From the NCBI GenBank assembly GCA_030248195.1, contig JASAND010019863.1, forward strand, positions 87,497-151,496: a stretch of DNA of 64,000 nucleotides, given 5' to 3'. A program made the translations under genes and the position numbers. The notes under the pieces are model-generated. The model ran no database searches and was not told the DNA's origin. It saw nothing but the letters and a program-made list of their open reading frames with translations. Position 1 is the stretch's first letter. Every line of letters starts with the position of its first letter. Below, piece after piece: positions 11,305-23,408 of the stretch. The stretch comes from Trissonchulus latispiculum. Taxonomy: Eukaryota > Nematoda > Enoplea > Enoplida > Ironidae.

Positions 11305-12545
11305 ATGGCGTTTTTCGGCCTCGGGGTGGTTCCCATATATAGTAAATCGGGGTCGCTGAAAACGATGAGCATACTGCCGATACCGCCCGAAGTGACCACT
11401 GGTCAGCATGGCTCCTCGCCCAGGGTCAAAGTAGGGACAACTCACTATAAACAGCTTTTTTCGGCGTCTTGGTCGGGGGCATATATAGTAAATCGACTAC
11501 GCTCGTTTCAATGGGCATATCGCCGAAACCGACGGAAGTGACCACTGGTCACTACAGCCTACGGGGCCTATTGACCACTGGTCAAACAGCCTAAAACTGC
11601 GTTTTTCGGCGTTTTGGTTGGGGGCATGTATAGTAAATCGACTACGCTCGTTTCAATGAGCATATCGCCGAAACCGACGGAAGTGACCACTGGTCACTAC
11701 AGCCTATGGGGCCTATTGACCACTGGTCAAACGGCCTAAAACTGCGTTTTCGGCATTTTGGTCGGGGGCATATATAGTAAATCGACTACGCTCGTTTCAA
11801 TGGGCATATCGCCGAAACCGACGGAAGTGACCACTGGTCACAACAGCCTATGGGGCCTATTGACCACTGATCAAACGGCCTAAAACTGCGTTTTTCGGCA
11901 TTTTGGACGGGGGCATATATAGTAAATCGACTACGCTCGTTTCAATGGGCATATCGCCGAAACCGACGGCAGTGACCACTGGTCACTACAGCCTAAGGGG
12001 CCTATTGACCACTGGTCAAACGGCCTAAAACTGCGGTTTTCGGCGTTTTGGTCGAGGGCATATATGGTAAATCGACTACGCTCGTTTCAATGGGCATATC
12101 GCCGAAACCGACGGAAGTGACCACTGGTCACTACAGCCTACGGGGCCTATTAACCACTGGTCAAACGGCCTAAAACTGCGGTTTTCGGCGTTTTGGTCGG
12201 GGACATATATAGTAAATCGACTACGCTCGTTTCAATGGGCATATTGCCGAAATGGAGGGAAGTGACCACTGATACTACGGCCTATGGGGCCTATTGACCA
12301 GTGGTCAAACCCCTTAAAACAGCTTTTTTCGGCGCTTTGGTTGGGGGCATGTATTGTAAATCGACTACGCTCGTTTCAATGGGCATATTGCCGAAATCGA
12401 GGGAAGTGACCAGTCGTCACTTTGGTCTATGGGGCCTACTGACCACTGGTCAAACCGCCTAAAACAACGTTTTTCTCCCATATGGCGGTATCCATATAGT
12501 AAATCCGTGTCGCTGAACACGATAGGCATACTGTCGAACTTTTTG
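11305..12545. repeat. Satellite array, about 146-bp unit, roughly eight copies
   Basis: Each unit contains AGTAAATCGACTACGCTCG, GGGCATATCGCCGAAACCGA and two copies of the palindrome GACCACTGGTC. The first and last units carry the variant AGTAAATCGGGGTCGCTGAA, which links this array to the one at 54600-58060. There is no sustained coding frame. Confidence 0.85.
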
Positions 12546-12735
12546 GGGAGGCGAAAAAGTTTTATCCTTGTACTACCCACAAACACAGGTTGCAGCGGCC
12601 GAAGCTTGGGGCGGAGGTGAGAATTCAGTGGTACTATATATATATAATCAGTTTTCTGCTCTACCTACGGCACTGTTCAAGCTCCTTGTAGCCATTACCG
12701 CATTGCTGGAAAGGGATCCTTTAAAATGACAGAAG

Positions 12736-13510
12736 GACAAGAAATAAAAATGCTCCTCTGGAGCATGAAAAAAGTAATATGGGTGATGGTGAGGTTGCAA
12801 AATCAAGAGAGGACTAGTCTTTAAAACGCTTAATATGGGGCTAGGTTCAAAAATAGAAGAGGACTAGGTTGTGAGCGAATTAATATGGGCACAGCTTCGC
12901 CGAACAACCCATATTCGCGGGATTTCACGTTTCGTCTTAGCTTTTGTCGCATACAGAGCTATCAATTTCAGTCAGTAATAAGAAATTGAAGAAGTTGAAT
13001 ACGTACTCATTGAATAGAGTTGTTTGCATATACGTACTCTGTTAGACTAGCTAGGAATACATGTGTGCGTAAATTATCATCATTTGGTCGGGTTGAACTG
13101 CGGCAAGCAACGAGAAGATATCTAAGGACATGAGGCTAAAGCTATTGGTTCAAGCAGGGAGGAAATACAAGGTCGGAGTCCTAAGATTATTCTTGAAATA
13201 TAATTTTTCCGTATAAATGAATAAAACGCACTGGTTAGTATAAAACTTTTCTCGAAGAAAAAGTTTTACTAACTATAAACTAAACGTAGCGTGGATGGAT
13301 ATGCATACTGACATACATTTATAAACCGCGAATATGGGTTGTTCGGCGAAGCTGTGCCCATATTAATTCGCTCACAACCTAGTCCTCTTCTATTTTTGAA
13401 CCTAGCCCCATATTAAGCGTTTTAAAGACTAGTCCTCTCTTGATTTTGCAACCTCACCATCACCCATATTACTTTTTTCATGCTCCAGAGGAGCATTTTT
13501 ATTTCTTGTC
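12736..13510. repeat. Long palindrome (foldback) with GACAAG...TGCTCC ends
   Basis: Arms of about 185 bp (12736-12920 and 13325-13510) are almost exact inverted copies around a 400-bp loop. The ends are GACAAGAAATAAAAATGCTC and its complement. The arms hold three modules of about 50 bp, each beginning AATATGGG. Confidence 0.85.
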
Positions 13511-13664
13511 TAACAAGACCATTTATATATAGCTTAAATCTAGGTAGTTTCGCGCTCTTCCATGGAAATACGTCAAACTTGTTAAAGTTGACGACCCAAA
13601 CCCAAAATGTAGAAAGCGAAATTGTTTTCTTTATATCTCGAAAGAACTTCATGATAACTACCAT

Positions 13665-15850
13665 CAAATCAGGTAGTGCGCGTTAGCGCACTACCTAGAA
13701 TAGGGAAATTAAGGTACTTTGCGGCTTATTGGAATCTGTTTTTTTAATAACTCGCGGAGGAGTGGACCGATCGGGCTCAAACTTGCTGTGTGAAGAGCCT
13801 ATGGGCAGGGGTACATGCTGTGAAAATTTGAGCCGAATCGGTCGAGCCAATCTGGAGATATGCAAATTAGGTGCTTTGGCTGCTTGCACTTTTTCTCCAT
13901 TTTTTTTACCCCCACCCTAGAGGTCGGAGGACTTAAAATTTCTATAAAGTTTTGCTATTTTTGTGGATAGAATCCCCCGCAATTCAGGGCGAATTTTTCT
14001 TTTCGCCGTAGGACCCCCCCATAGGTCTGTGTACTCCTAGGATTTTTCGATTTTTGACCCCCCCGGAAAAAAACTAAGTCCCAAAATTTATTAGCCGGTC
14101 TACAGAGAGCAAGGCTCAAAGCCAGGTTCTCATGTTGGGGTTATAGCATCGCCCCAAGGTGAAGATCTCCGGGAAACGAGATGGTGCTGTTCGGTGGTCT
14201 GGCGCCCTGGCCAGGGGTCACTAGTTAACGTGTAAAAGGGGGGGTCTGGGCCTACGGAGTAGGCAGCCCTATACATAAGAGCTGCTGGGCTGAGGTTTCG
14301 TATTGGAATAGGAACCCCTATATGGTGAATCTAAATGGCCCATTAGTTTTGCTCTATCACCTATCCGTGGGGCTGGGGTGCACTCTGATGGAGGTGGGCC
14401 CCTACCGTGTCGCAGGTCCAACTTTAACCTCTTCCATAGAAAGATCTGTTGCGGGTACAGCTTTTATATTGGGTGTGTGGGGTGGGCTGTGGGAGCACTA
14501 CAACATAGGCTATAGTAGGTTTCGCCCAGACCCGTGTGGCGCCCTGGCCAGGGGTCCGGACCGTGGACCAGGCCCAAAATGGCCAAAAATCGATTTTTCC
14601 AAAAGTGGCCAAGTTTGGTTTCAAATGAAAGCCCTTGGTGAGGCGAACATTTTTTGTCATTGGAGGGCCCCTCCAAAGTGGCCCCAGCGGCCTGTGGCGC
14701 CCTGACCAGGGTCCGGACCGGTCAAAAAATAGCCAAAAATCGATTTTTCCAAAAGTGGCCACGTTTGGTATCAAATGAAAGCCCTTGGTGAGGCGAACAT
14801 TTTTTGTCATTGGAGGACCCCTCCAAAGTGGCCCCAGCGGTCTGTGGCGCCCTGACCAGGGTCCGGATTGGTCAAAAATCGATTTTTCCAAAAGTGGCCA
14901 TGTTTGGTATCAAATGAAAGCCCTTGGTGAGGCGAGCATTTTTTGTCATTGGAGGACCCCTCCAAAGTGGCCCCAGCAGCCTGTGGCGCCCTGACCAGGG
15001 TCCGGACCGGTCAAAAATGGCCAAAAATCGATTTTTCCAAAAGTTGCCATGTTTGGTATCAAATGAAAGCCCTTGGTAAGGCGAACATTTTTTGTCATTG
15101 GAGGACCCCTCCAAAGTGGCCCCAGCGGCCTGCGGCGCCCTGGCCAGGGTCCGGACCGGGCCAAAATCGATTTTTTGAAAATTTTGCAATTTGGTATCAA
15201 ATGAAAGCCCTTAGTAAGGCGAACATTTTTGTCATTGGCGGACCCCTCCAAAGTCGCCCCAGCGCCCTGACCAGGGTCCGGACCGGTCAAAAATGGCCAA
15301 AAATCGATTTTTCCAAAAGTTGCCATGTTTGGTATCAAATGAAAGCCCTTGGTGAGGCGAACATTTTTTGTCATTGGAGGACCCCTCCAAAGTGGTCTCA
15401 GCGGCCTGTGGCGCCCTGACCAGGGTCCGGACTGGTCAAAAATCGATTTTTTAAAAAATTTCCGACTTTGTTATCAAATGAAAGCCCTTGGTGAGGCAAA
15501 CATTTATTGTCATTGGAGGACCCCTCCAAAGTGGTCTCAGCGGCCTGTGGCGCCCTGACCAGGGTCCGGACTGGTAAAAAATCGATTTTTTAAAAAATTT
15601 CCGACTTTGGTATCAAATGAAAGCCCTTTTTATTGGTGTAATCAAATGTGGTGGCGGTCATGAAATGATAGCTCCAGTCTGTCACCTAAATGTATACTTG
15701 CTTTCTTCAGCTGTATAAATGTAGGTTACCCTTTTTCTTTGCTTTCTCTTGGTGAGGCAAACATTTATTGTCATTGGAGGACCCCTCCAAAGTGGCCTCA
15801 GCGGCCTGTGGCGCCCTGACCAGAGTCCGGACCGGTCCAAAATCGATTTG
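13665..15850 (+). repeat. Composite repeat element 3 (no palindrome seen)
   Basis: A perfect hairpin (13671-13681 with 13686-13696, loop GTTA) is followed by GAATAGGG, a spacer of about 850 bp and an array at 14545-15840. It begins 155 bp after the palindrome of element 2. The right end is unclear and no palindrome follows. Confidence 0.55.
14545..15840. repeat. Satellite array, about 148-bp unit, nine copies
   Basis: Units contain GACCAGGGTCCGGACCGGTC, AAAATCGATTTTTCCAAAAG and TTTGGTATCAAATGAAAGCC. The last motif and its surroundings are clearly related to the units at 2590-2860 and 51410-51990. The eighth unit is interrupted at about 15627-15747 by unrelated sequence. Confidence 0.85.
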
Positions 15851-16062
15851 TTTAAATTCGCATCCCGTCACCCGTCACCTAAAGCAAACTGGTTTTTCTT
15901 ACTCCACGAGAAACTCCTAGTGATGCACAGCAACAAGCTCACAAACACACAGGTACAAACACGCAACTGTCAATGCCTACCTGTGGAGTTCATTCCACAA
16001 GAACTCTTCGAGTTCACGCGAATAGGGTGGATGGCGAGAGGCGCCTATTCTACCCCAGACGC

Positions 16063-16250
16063 TGGTTTCAATCATTTTAGGCGCTGACTAGATTTCCTAT
16101 TCTGCACCAAAAGCTGGTTTCAATCATTTTAAACGCTGGCTAGATTCCCTATTCTGCACCAAAAAGCTGGTTTCAATCATTTTAGGCGCTGACTCGATTT
16201 CCTATTCTACACCAAAAAGCTGGTTTCAATCATTTTAGGCGCTGGCTAGA
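16063..16250. repeat. Tandem repeat, about 52-bp unit, four copies
   Basis: Four copies of a unit containing GCTGGTTTCAATCATTTTAG and CCTATTCTGCACCAAAA. Nothing recognisable lies in 15850-16060 or 16260-16620. Confidence 0.85.
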
Positions 16251-16626
16251 CATCAATCTGCACGAATCTATTGGCATTTTTCCGCTTTAGCCATTTTTCC
16301 CTATTCTCCCCTTTAGCAATGACCGTTAGGGCATTTTTGTTACTAGTATAAAGTATATATTTTCTGGACCGGAATATGACCTTTCTTCTCGCGAAAAGAT
16401 TTCCCGCGCGGCTTCAAAGGGTACCGTTTTTATGTATCCAGAAAGATTGGTATATACATGCTACTACCACGAGCTTTTCAGCAAAATTTTCCCCGTGTCC
16501 GAAACTCCTACACACCAAATTTCAGCTTTTTTGTTTGAAATCCTTTGAAGTCGCTCGTGGAATTTCAAAAAATTTGTCACGAGAAGAAAGATGTCATCAT
16601 TTCGGTTCAGAAAATATACATTTCAT

Positions 16627-16974
16627 CAAGAGTACATAATAACTAAGAGTGTGACAAGCGTCAAGCTCTTAGTTATTAGTCTTGGGACATCATCTACACG
16701 ATAACGGCTGACCCCCCCCCCACAAATTAGACCCATCACTGCAAAGAAATTCGCACGCTATGTTTGTGTGCTGAAGCCCGCAACAGACGCACATTGAACC
16801 AACTGACTAGTTGTGTTTTCGAGCTTTAGAACGTAGGCATAGCGTGCGAATTTCTTTGAAGTGATGGGTCTAATTTGTTGGGGGGGTGGTCAGCCGTTAT
16901 CGTGCAGATGATGTCCCAAGCCTAATAACTATGAGCTTGACGCTTGTCACACTCTTAGTTATTATATACTCTTG
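16627..16974. mobile_element. Foldback element (CAAGAGTACATAATA ends)
   Basis: A 348-bp hairpin-forming copy of the family at 9006. The flanks ATTTCAT and ATTGCTT match at five of seven positions, consistent with a decayed 7-bp TSD. It ends 38 bp before cassette exon C. Confidence 0.8.
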
Positions 16975-17012
16975 ATTGCTTGTAGCTAAGACGTTATTTT
17001 TATGTGTTTCAG

Positions 17013-17171
17013 TTCCGGTCTCTGCCTTTCCTGAGGCTTTGATTAAGCCGACAGGATGGGGAGCGAAGCTAAACTCGACTGACGATGAAGCCGTGGCTGG
17101 GCGGCGGTCTGTTAAGCGAATTCCTTTTCAGAACGCTTCCTCTGGTCGGCCTCCTACGACTTCTGGCACAG
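17013..17171 (+). CDS. Cassette exon C, basic/Ser-rich segment
   Basis: Acceptor TATGTGTTTCAG, donor GGCACAG|GTCTGT. Length is 159 nt, phase 1-1. It encodes a short hydrophilic segment starting VPVSAFPEALIKPTG and ending PPTTSGTG. Its start, its SGTG end and both splice sites parallel exon D at 21523, so the two are probably a duplicated pair. I do not recognise a domain. A frame-neutral exon at this place suits optional inclusion in the zinc-finger transcript. Confidence 0.6.
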
Positions 17172-20100
17172 GTCTGTGAAGATTTTGTCGGGAGGTTTTA
17201 CGTTAGGAAAAACTGTATATGAACGTATGGATTTGAAAGTGGGGCTTCTCCCCCCCTCCCACCTGTGGAGTGTATGTATGCAATCCATCTTGAGGAGGAG
17301 GGGGTTGTTCATAATGAAAAAATTATATATAGTCACGGATTTCGCTCATTTTTACGCATAAGTAATGTAGCCGCACATGTTGTACATATAAAGATTATAC
17401 ATTTATTTGTTTCATCCATGTCTCCGCGAGTTACAAGCTATTAACTGCTTGCAATTTTAATGATGGGCGAAACGAGGGTACCGCTTGAGACTTAGACAAT
17501 TTTCCTCATACAGTCTTCGATTATGGAGCGTCAATGGCCTGTACATTGGAAAACTGATCTAAAGAATTAATTTTGTTCCGGTGTTGGTAGGCTAAACGTG
17601 ATTTTTTAAACAAAAACATAAATACAAAAATTTTACTAGACAAATTTGTAATCAATTCTAAAAGCTTAATAACTGTCGAGCGTAAAACTATTTTATATTA
17701 TTCTACAAACTGTACTGTACTGACCAGAAATTAAGACTTCATCATCATCATCGGTGTGGCCTGGCGGAGCGAATCCATATAGCCGGACTAGAGACGTCCG
17801 GTACTCCTTAGGAAGTCCACAACTCCCCTTGGGGATTCCCAGAGGACAGCCAATCCATTACTGCAGTCAAGGTGAGCCTCCGAGGATTGTCTGTAGCAGG
17901 GCTCTCCAGGAGAAGATGTTCCAAAGTTTCCTCATCCTGGAGACAGTCTGTGCAGAGGGTGGGATTGACCTGGTGTCGGTACTGCGCCAGCAGCAGACAC
18001 TTCCCAGATCGCAGTTGGGATAGCATAGTTCGTTCCGATTTCAGGAGACCAGCTTCTGATTTAGCCGGAACTGGGCCCTTATCCCGGTAGATGGATTTGG
18101 AGCATGCATGGGAAAGACCTGAATACCACTCCGAGATAGTTTTCCTCCTGGCAACAGCCACAGCTGTGTCGTAGTCGACCGGAACCGCTTCCTGCCGCAT
18201 GCGGGCACCGTTGCGGGCTAGATGGTCAGCTCGCTCATTGCCGTAGATGCCACAGTGGCTGGGCACCCAGACTATAGAGAAGTTGATCCCTAATGACGAC
18301 AGCCAGTTGAGGGAGGCCCAGATGTCCGATTCGGTTCGCGTGCACATAGTTCTAGGACCAGAAGCAAACCGCTGCACCGTAGACAGAGAGTCAGTGCAGA
18401 TTCGAACGGTTTTGGTGGAGGACCAGCGGAGGATTGGAGCCAATGTAGCCCCTGTCTAACGGCAAGAACTTCTGCCCGGTAGCTGGAACAGAAGGATCCA
18501 GCTGGATAGGCGAATTGCCTCCGTCGGCCGGTGGCTGATTCCATGACATAGACACCACATCCGCCTCTTTCTGTCTCTCCAGAGGCAGAACCATCTGTCC
18601 ATAGGGTATAGTCTGCCGGTGGTAACCTGGTCAAGTATTCCTGTGCAGCTTTCTTCTTCTCCATTGGGGGCGCGTCCTTAGGGCATGTGAGGCGGAGCAA
18701 GTCATCGGTAACGAGATGTGCTGATTGTCCCCAGGGAGGCATGGGGGGGGAAGTCTGCGCAGAGGTTCTCTTGGGAGTCTATTTAGTCCGGTGAGTTCAG
18801 AGGTTGCCGGCGACCTGGATCGCCAGCTAGGCTGGGATTTGAGAGTTCGTTGGCGGCCTGCCGGCGGTTGGATTGTCCGGAACTGGTGGCTGTTTTCTGG
18901 CTGGCGCTGGTTCTTTTCCTACGATTTCGCTGCCAGAAACTGTATCCGGAGTTTGAGTGGCATTATACCTGCGTCCATTTGCAGGACCTCAAGAGGGGAC
19001 GCACTGTGGCAACCAGTCACCAGTCGACACGCCCTGTTCTGGATCTTTTCTGCCGTGCAGGTGTAGGTGGAGGCTGCATTGAGGCCCCACACGCCCGCAC
19101 AGTATTCAAGGGCAGACCGGACGAAAGTGACGTAGACTGTCCTGAGATCCTCTTTGGTCAGTCCCCAGTCCTTCCCAGACAGGGATGACAGCAACCGCAT
19201 CCGAGAGGTCAGCTTGACTTAGAGGTTGGTGACATGCGAACCGAAGTTGAGGAGGCCGTCAAACGTGACACCCAGAAAGGTGACGGTGTCCCGACAAGGG
19301 ATCGGTTCTCCGTTGGAATCGAGGCTGAGACGGCGTTTGGCTTCTGCATTGTGTGTAGTGAAGGCCATCCATTCGCATTTTCCCACATTGACCTGCATAT
19401 GCCACTTCCTGGACCATCTGTGGAGGACATTCAGGGCTGACTGGAGCAGCAACGACGATCATCTCCCGCAGCTTCCGGGGCTCAGCAGTCCATTGCCGTT
19501 TCGCCTGGTCATCGTTGTTTGCCTGCTCTTGCAGGTTCCTGCGCAGCCTTGCCTGATCGCTGAGTTCAGGGCACTAGAAGGCTTTGGCGTCCTTCAGGCG
19601 GTTTTTCGGAATTGCAGCCTTCGCGGCTACATGGAAGAATGCTGAGATGGCGGACATCAGGTTGTGTGCAGTTTGTTCTTCTTCAGGTGGTAGGCGAAGG
19701 GACAGCTGGTCGTCCAGGATTTTCCTGAATTTAGCTCAGTCAGCTTTCCTGAAGTTGTAGCGCATGGGCTTCTTCTGATTTCTGTGGCTGGTGACGCAGT
19801 TTAGGCGTAGGCAGATGGGCATATGGTCGGAGACTGTATCTTCGAGCAGTGACCATACAAACTTTCCATCCCATCTGTTCCCCAGAACTGTCAGGTCTGG
19901 CACTGACTGGGCTGTAGCTTTCGTTGAGATTCCAGAGTTGGCGATCACCAGATTGTTCTCAGTGATCCAGTCCTCCAGATCCTCGCCTATGCTGTTGGCC
20001 GGTTGGAATGGATCCCACAGTACGCTATGGGCATTGAAGTCGCCCAAGAGGATAGTGCTGCTGGTGCTGGGGAGTTGTCCAGGGTCGAAGGACTGGGAGC

Positions 20101-20196
20101 GCTGGTTGTCCGCGGTACGGATGATCGGAGGTACGTACACGGAGGTGACTGGTATTAGGTTCCCGTTTACTTGAAGTCGCACCGCAACGGCGTCAG

Positions 20197-20603
20197 CTGG
20201 GTTTATTTTAGGCAAAAATAAGTGGGGGGGAGGAGTGGGGGGGGGGTGGTCGACACGTGGGGGGAAATAAAATGGGCCAAAAATGCTAAAAATGCAGTAT
20301 AAACAGCCTGTTTTCCACATACACTGCTATAACTATGCTTAAAAGTGCTCAAAAATCAAGTTTTAGCACCAAAAAAGGCGATTTTTGATCAAAAATTTCC
20401 GGCTAAGCCGGAAAATTTTTGAAAATTTTGACAAAAAATCCTAAAAATTTGGTAATTTCAAGGCTTCTTAGGGTGAGAGGGGGGAGCCCAAAAATGTGGG
20501 GGTGGGGCCGAGTGGGGGGGGGGGGGGAGAGGTGCTCGAGTGGGGGGTGAACCCAAAAAGGGGGGGCACCCCCCCCCACCCCCCCCAAATAAAGTAAACC
20601 CAG
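20197..20603. mobile_element. G/C-tract TIR element inside the LINE endonuclease, TSD GTCAG
   Basis: The ends CTGGGTTTATTTTA and AAAGTAAACCCAG are inverted repeats, with GTCAG duplicated at 20192-20196 and 20604-20608. Removing it rejoins the endonuclease reading frame, which confirms the boundaries. The interior carries CCGGCTTAGCCGG and long G/C runs. Confidence 0.88.
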
Positions 20604-21236
20604 GTCAGTGGAGTCGTCCGAGGTCGCAGTCAGTGAAGTGTCGATACGCAGATAGTCGATGCCCTTCCGCACGAGCAGAGCGGTTCCGCCCCCGACAGGC
20701 TTTTGGGTAGTCAGTCGCCGGTCCCGTTTCCTGTAGCAGTGTTCTTCGTTGAAGTCCGGGAGTCGCAACTGGTCTCCCTCTGTTAACCAGGTTTCCTGGA
20801 TAGCGGCAACATCGATCTGTTCTTCCTCCAGGATTTTCCGGAGGAATAGCCTTTTGGCGGAAGAGAGGGCTCCCGCGTTCCACTGTAAAAATCTGAGCTC
20901 GCTGCGGGGCCGGTGAACGTTTTCACCGCGACGACTGACGGAGCCTGTCGTGTTGGTTGACGTGGTGGAGGGCGGGCTAGGTCTTACTGCACGCGGGGCT
21001 GGGGTAGGAACCACTAAGGTAGGTGGTAGGAGGGGAGTGGGAGCCTGGGAGTGATCAGGTATGGTGCAGCGACTGCACCGGAAAGTGTCTATAGTCCGCT
21101 GTGGCAGTCCCCGGCTGAAACTGCCAGGTGAGATCCCACTGCACATTCCATCATGCACCCAGAGCTGACAGACTGTGCAACTGATGGAGTAGGAGCGACG
21201 GCTGACCGGCAGCCCGCAGACTGCGCAAGGCCATCG

Positions 21237-21269
21237 CGGACCCGGATTTGGTTCAACGTCTCCAGCCAT
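21237..21269 (-). other. 2A-like ribosome-skipping motif at LINE ORF start
   Basis: The ORF begins MAGDVEPNPGP, which fits the D-x-E-x-N-P-G-P core of 2A peptides. In these peptides the ribosome skips the bond before the final proline. Leucine codons in frame just upstream (LARLLL) extend the usual hydrophobic 2A context, with a TAA ten codons before the ATG. 2A motifs at the N-terminus are established for trypanosome L1Tc/ingi and for some animal non-LTR elements. The motif in this copy is intact although the element is not. Confidence 0.8.
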
Positions 21270-21522
21270 CAGCAGCAGCCGGGCGAGGTAGGCTGGTTAG
21301 CCTCGCCCGGCTGAGAAAAACACGGCTGGAGGGGGGGGTAACAGATTGGCTGTCCCGGCGTAGGGATCCAAGGAGGGTATGCGGGCTCCCAAGCCAGGGG
21401 CAGCCCGAGAGGGGAAACCATTTGGTAAGCCAGAGGCTGTAAGCATCTCCCCGCGGCAAGGCAGCTTCTATTGGAGACGAAGATGGTCAGACTTTAATCA
21501 TGAAACTTGGTCTCTGTTTCAG

Positions 21523-21705
21523 TTCTGACCCGTACTATTCCTGATGCTGGGAAGAGGAAGTCAACTGGACCGAAGCGAAAGCCGGCTATAAGGAGAAGAA
21601 AGCCGACTGGAAAAGTGTCGTGTTCAGTTAAGCGGCCGCGTCTTGGTATGGCCTCCTCCCAGAACCCTCTCACAATTCAGTCTCCTTCTACAATTTCTGG
21701 CACAG
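21523..21705 (+). CDS. Cassette exon D, Lys/Arg-rich segment
   Basis: Acceptor TCTCTGTTTCAG, donor GGCACAG|GTCTGT. Length is 183 nt, phase 1-1. It encodes VLTRTIPDAGKRKSTG followed by a strongly basic stretch (KRKPAIRRRKPTGK), which looks like a nuclear-localisation or nucleic-acid-contact segment, and ends STISGTG like exon C. It is a paralogue of exon C by ends and splice sites. I infer it belongs to the zinc-finger gene. Confidence 0.6.
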
Positions 21706-22069
21706 GTCTGTTTCCTTTTCACATTTACATTTTAGCTGCAGTTTCAGCCAGGGTATTTTTACGGGGCCTCCCCAAACCATACAATGCCACTTATATATAC
21801 CTTTTATTTTCCGCCTTAATCCAGACGTTTTTGTGGGTTTTTTGTCTGTTTATGTCTAGAGTTTTTTCATGCACACGCCAAAATATAATTCTAAATATAT
21901 TGTTCTTCTTTGTTCTCCTCTTTTACCCCCGGAAAATTTCTCCTCTAGCCAACAACTCGAGTCCACCTCACCTCTACCCCTGAAAAAAATCCCCAAAAGT
22001 ACCCTGATCAACTATCAATTTGCTTTAAATGGCTACGCTTGGCTTCTGATCGGTCCTTGCCTTGCCACC

Positions 22070-22372
22070 AAGTTCAGTATATTTTTAGGGATTTTTCCGC
22101 CGGGGGTGGGTGGGCATTCCCCCTCCCGGGCCCGGGGGGAATTTTTTGCAAAAATGAGCCTAAAAATGGTATTTTTTGCGTAGGTGAAACGCAAAAAGAT
22201 CTCAAAAATGCCAGGATTTAGGATACGTAGCTATTTTTACGAAAAAATCTCCGGCGAACCTGGAAAATCTTTGAGCTTCAAAAACTCCCGGAAGGGGTCG
22301 ATTTCGGCCGGGGGGAAGGCATTTTCGGGGCGGAGGTCAATTTCGGGGATAATCCCCTGTAAAATACCCTGA
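22070..22372. mobile_element. G/C-tract element, decayed ends
   Basis: TATTTTTAGGGATTTTTCCG at the left and CCCCTGTAAAATACCCTG at the right resemble the family ends of the copy at 49313-49631. No clean TSD is seen. The rest of 21710-22069 and 22373-22797 shows nothing I can assign. Confidence 0.5.
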
Positions 22373-22797
22373 TGTTTTTGTATTGCTTCAACATAGACTA
22401 GCGAAAACAATTTTTTCTTCTACCAACGTTTGTCGCTGTATAGGATTGGATCCAAAGAGTGACTGACAATTTTTCCAGTCATCTGTTGTGGAATAGGTAT
22501 TTTGTCAGTCATTTCTTTGATGTTCTTTCTACGCAAAAATTGATCTGGTCTTCTGGGGCCGATCTTATCAGTGCCTAAACATGGGTTACGGTTGTGATTC
22601 CTATTGGAGACGTCAACTTTTAACCGTTATTTCTCATCCATTGTATTCTTACCTATTGCATGGGCGTTGCTTTGGGCAAAAAAGTATTTTTGGTTCTTGA
22701 AGTTTTCTGATCTCGATGTCTTTAATGCTCCTCTTTTTAATGTCATCCTTTATTGGTTGGAAATTTGTATTTTGAACTGACTCAGTCCGTCTTATAG

Positions 22798-23408
22798 CAA
22801 GAGTGCATAATACACAAGAGTATTACAACAGCCATACCCTAGATATTGTAAGCGTGGCAAAAAATCGGGACCCTAACCACCCCCCCCCCCTATGAACCGG
22901 GTTGGGCGAGACCAATATTTCACCGAGACCGAGACTGACCAAGTTGCGGCGTTGGGGCGAGATCACCGGGACTAACAGTTTTAAGCTTAAACTTAGTTTC
23001 TTCCAAGATTTGAGGCTTAGGCTCAGTATTAGGGACTTTAACACGTCAGGATAAACATGCGGTTTCCTTATCTCGTTTATTAGTTTTCAGTGCATTAATT
23101 AAAATTTTTGCTGAAATTTGATGTTTTCAAAAAAATTTCCGGTCTCGGCTCGAGACCGGGACCGAGACTCCCAACCCTGCCCCCAAAGATTGGTTCCTAT
23201 TAAATGAGGCAAATTCATTCGTTTCACCCGCAATGCTCGTGCACTAAAAGCTCGAAATAGACACAATCTGTGTGCACAAGATACTGCGAGTAAAGCGCAC
23301 CCCTGTTTCGAATGGGTACCAATTTGCTTGGACCGGGGTCAGCCGTTAGCTTACTTACAGAGGATGTGCCACGCTTATAATACATTGAGTATGCCTGCTG
23401 TCATGTAC
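22798..23408. repeat. Degenerate foldback element, also the left part of a duplicated exon block
   Basis: It starts CAAGAGTGCATAATA like the foldback family. The part 23190-23408 matches 31313-31523, upstream of exon E3. It is therefore the left section of the duplicated block that continues at 30172 after removal of the SINE and PLE. Confidence 0.6.

Larger units (their letters stand above)
10655..13510 (+). repeat. Composite repeat element 2
   Basis: Order: hairpin (10663-10694), spacer (to about 11300), satellite array (11305-12545), short spacer, palindrome (12736-13510). It has the same layout as elements 1, 4 and 5. Its satellite unit belongs to the type shared with element 4 (ATATAGTAAATCGGGGTCGC). 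Confidence 0.65.
17745..21480 (-). pseudogene. Degraded APE-type LINE (zinc-binding N-terminus, endonuclease, partial RT, RNase H)
   Basis: Read on the minus strand, the order is as follows. A 2A-like motif starts the ORF at 21269. Next is a Cys/His zinc-binding segment (CAVCGLP, CTVCQLWVH, CSRC), then an APE endonuclease (LRFLQWNAG; IQETWL; LLGDFNAHSVLWD; SDHMPI). RT thumb remnants (FLGVTFDGLL; FVRSALEYCAGVWG) follow, then RNase H (YTLWTDGSAS; YRAEVLAV; CTDSLS; GNERADHLAR) and a terminal Cys motif with ETLEHLLLES. The RT palm with its catalytic aspartates is missing between about 19450 and 19500, frames shift near 18440, and a TIR element interrupts the endonuclease at 20197-20603. A GATGAT tail marks the 3' end near 17745. 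The RNase H with the N-terminal 2A suggests an Ingi/I-type element. It lies in the intron between exons C and D, antisense to the host gene. Confidence 0.88.

Noticed and set aside
14424..15558. Overlapping ORFs on both strands with GPLWRGPPMTKN-like repeats
   Set aside because: Products of the 148-bp satellite, open on both strands; no start, domain or frame-specific constraint.
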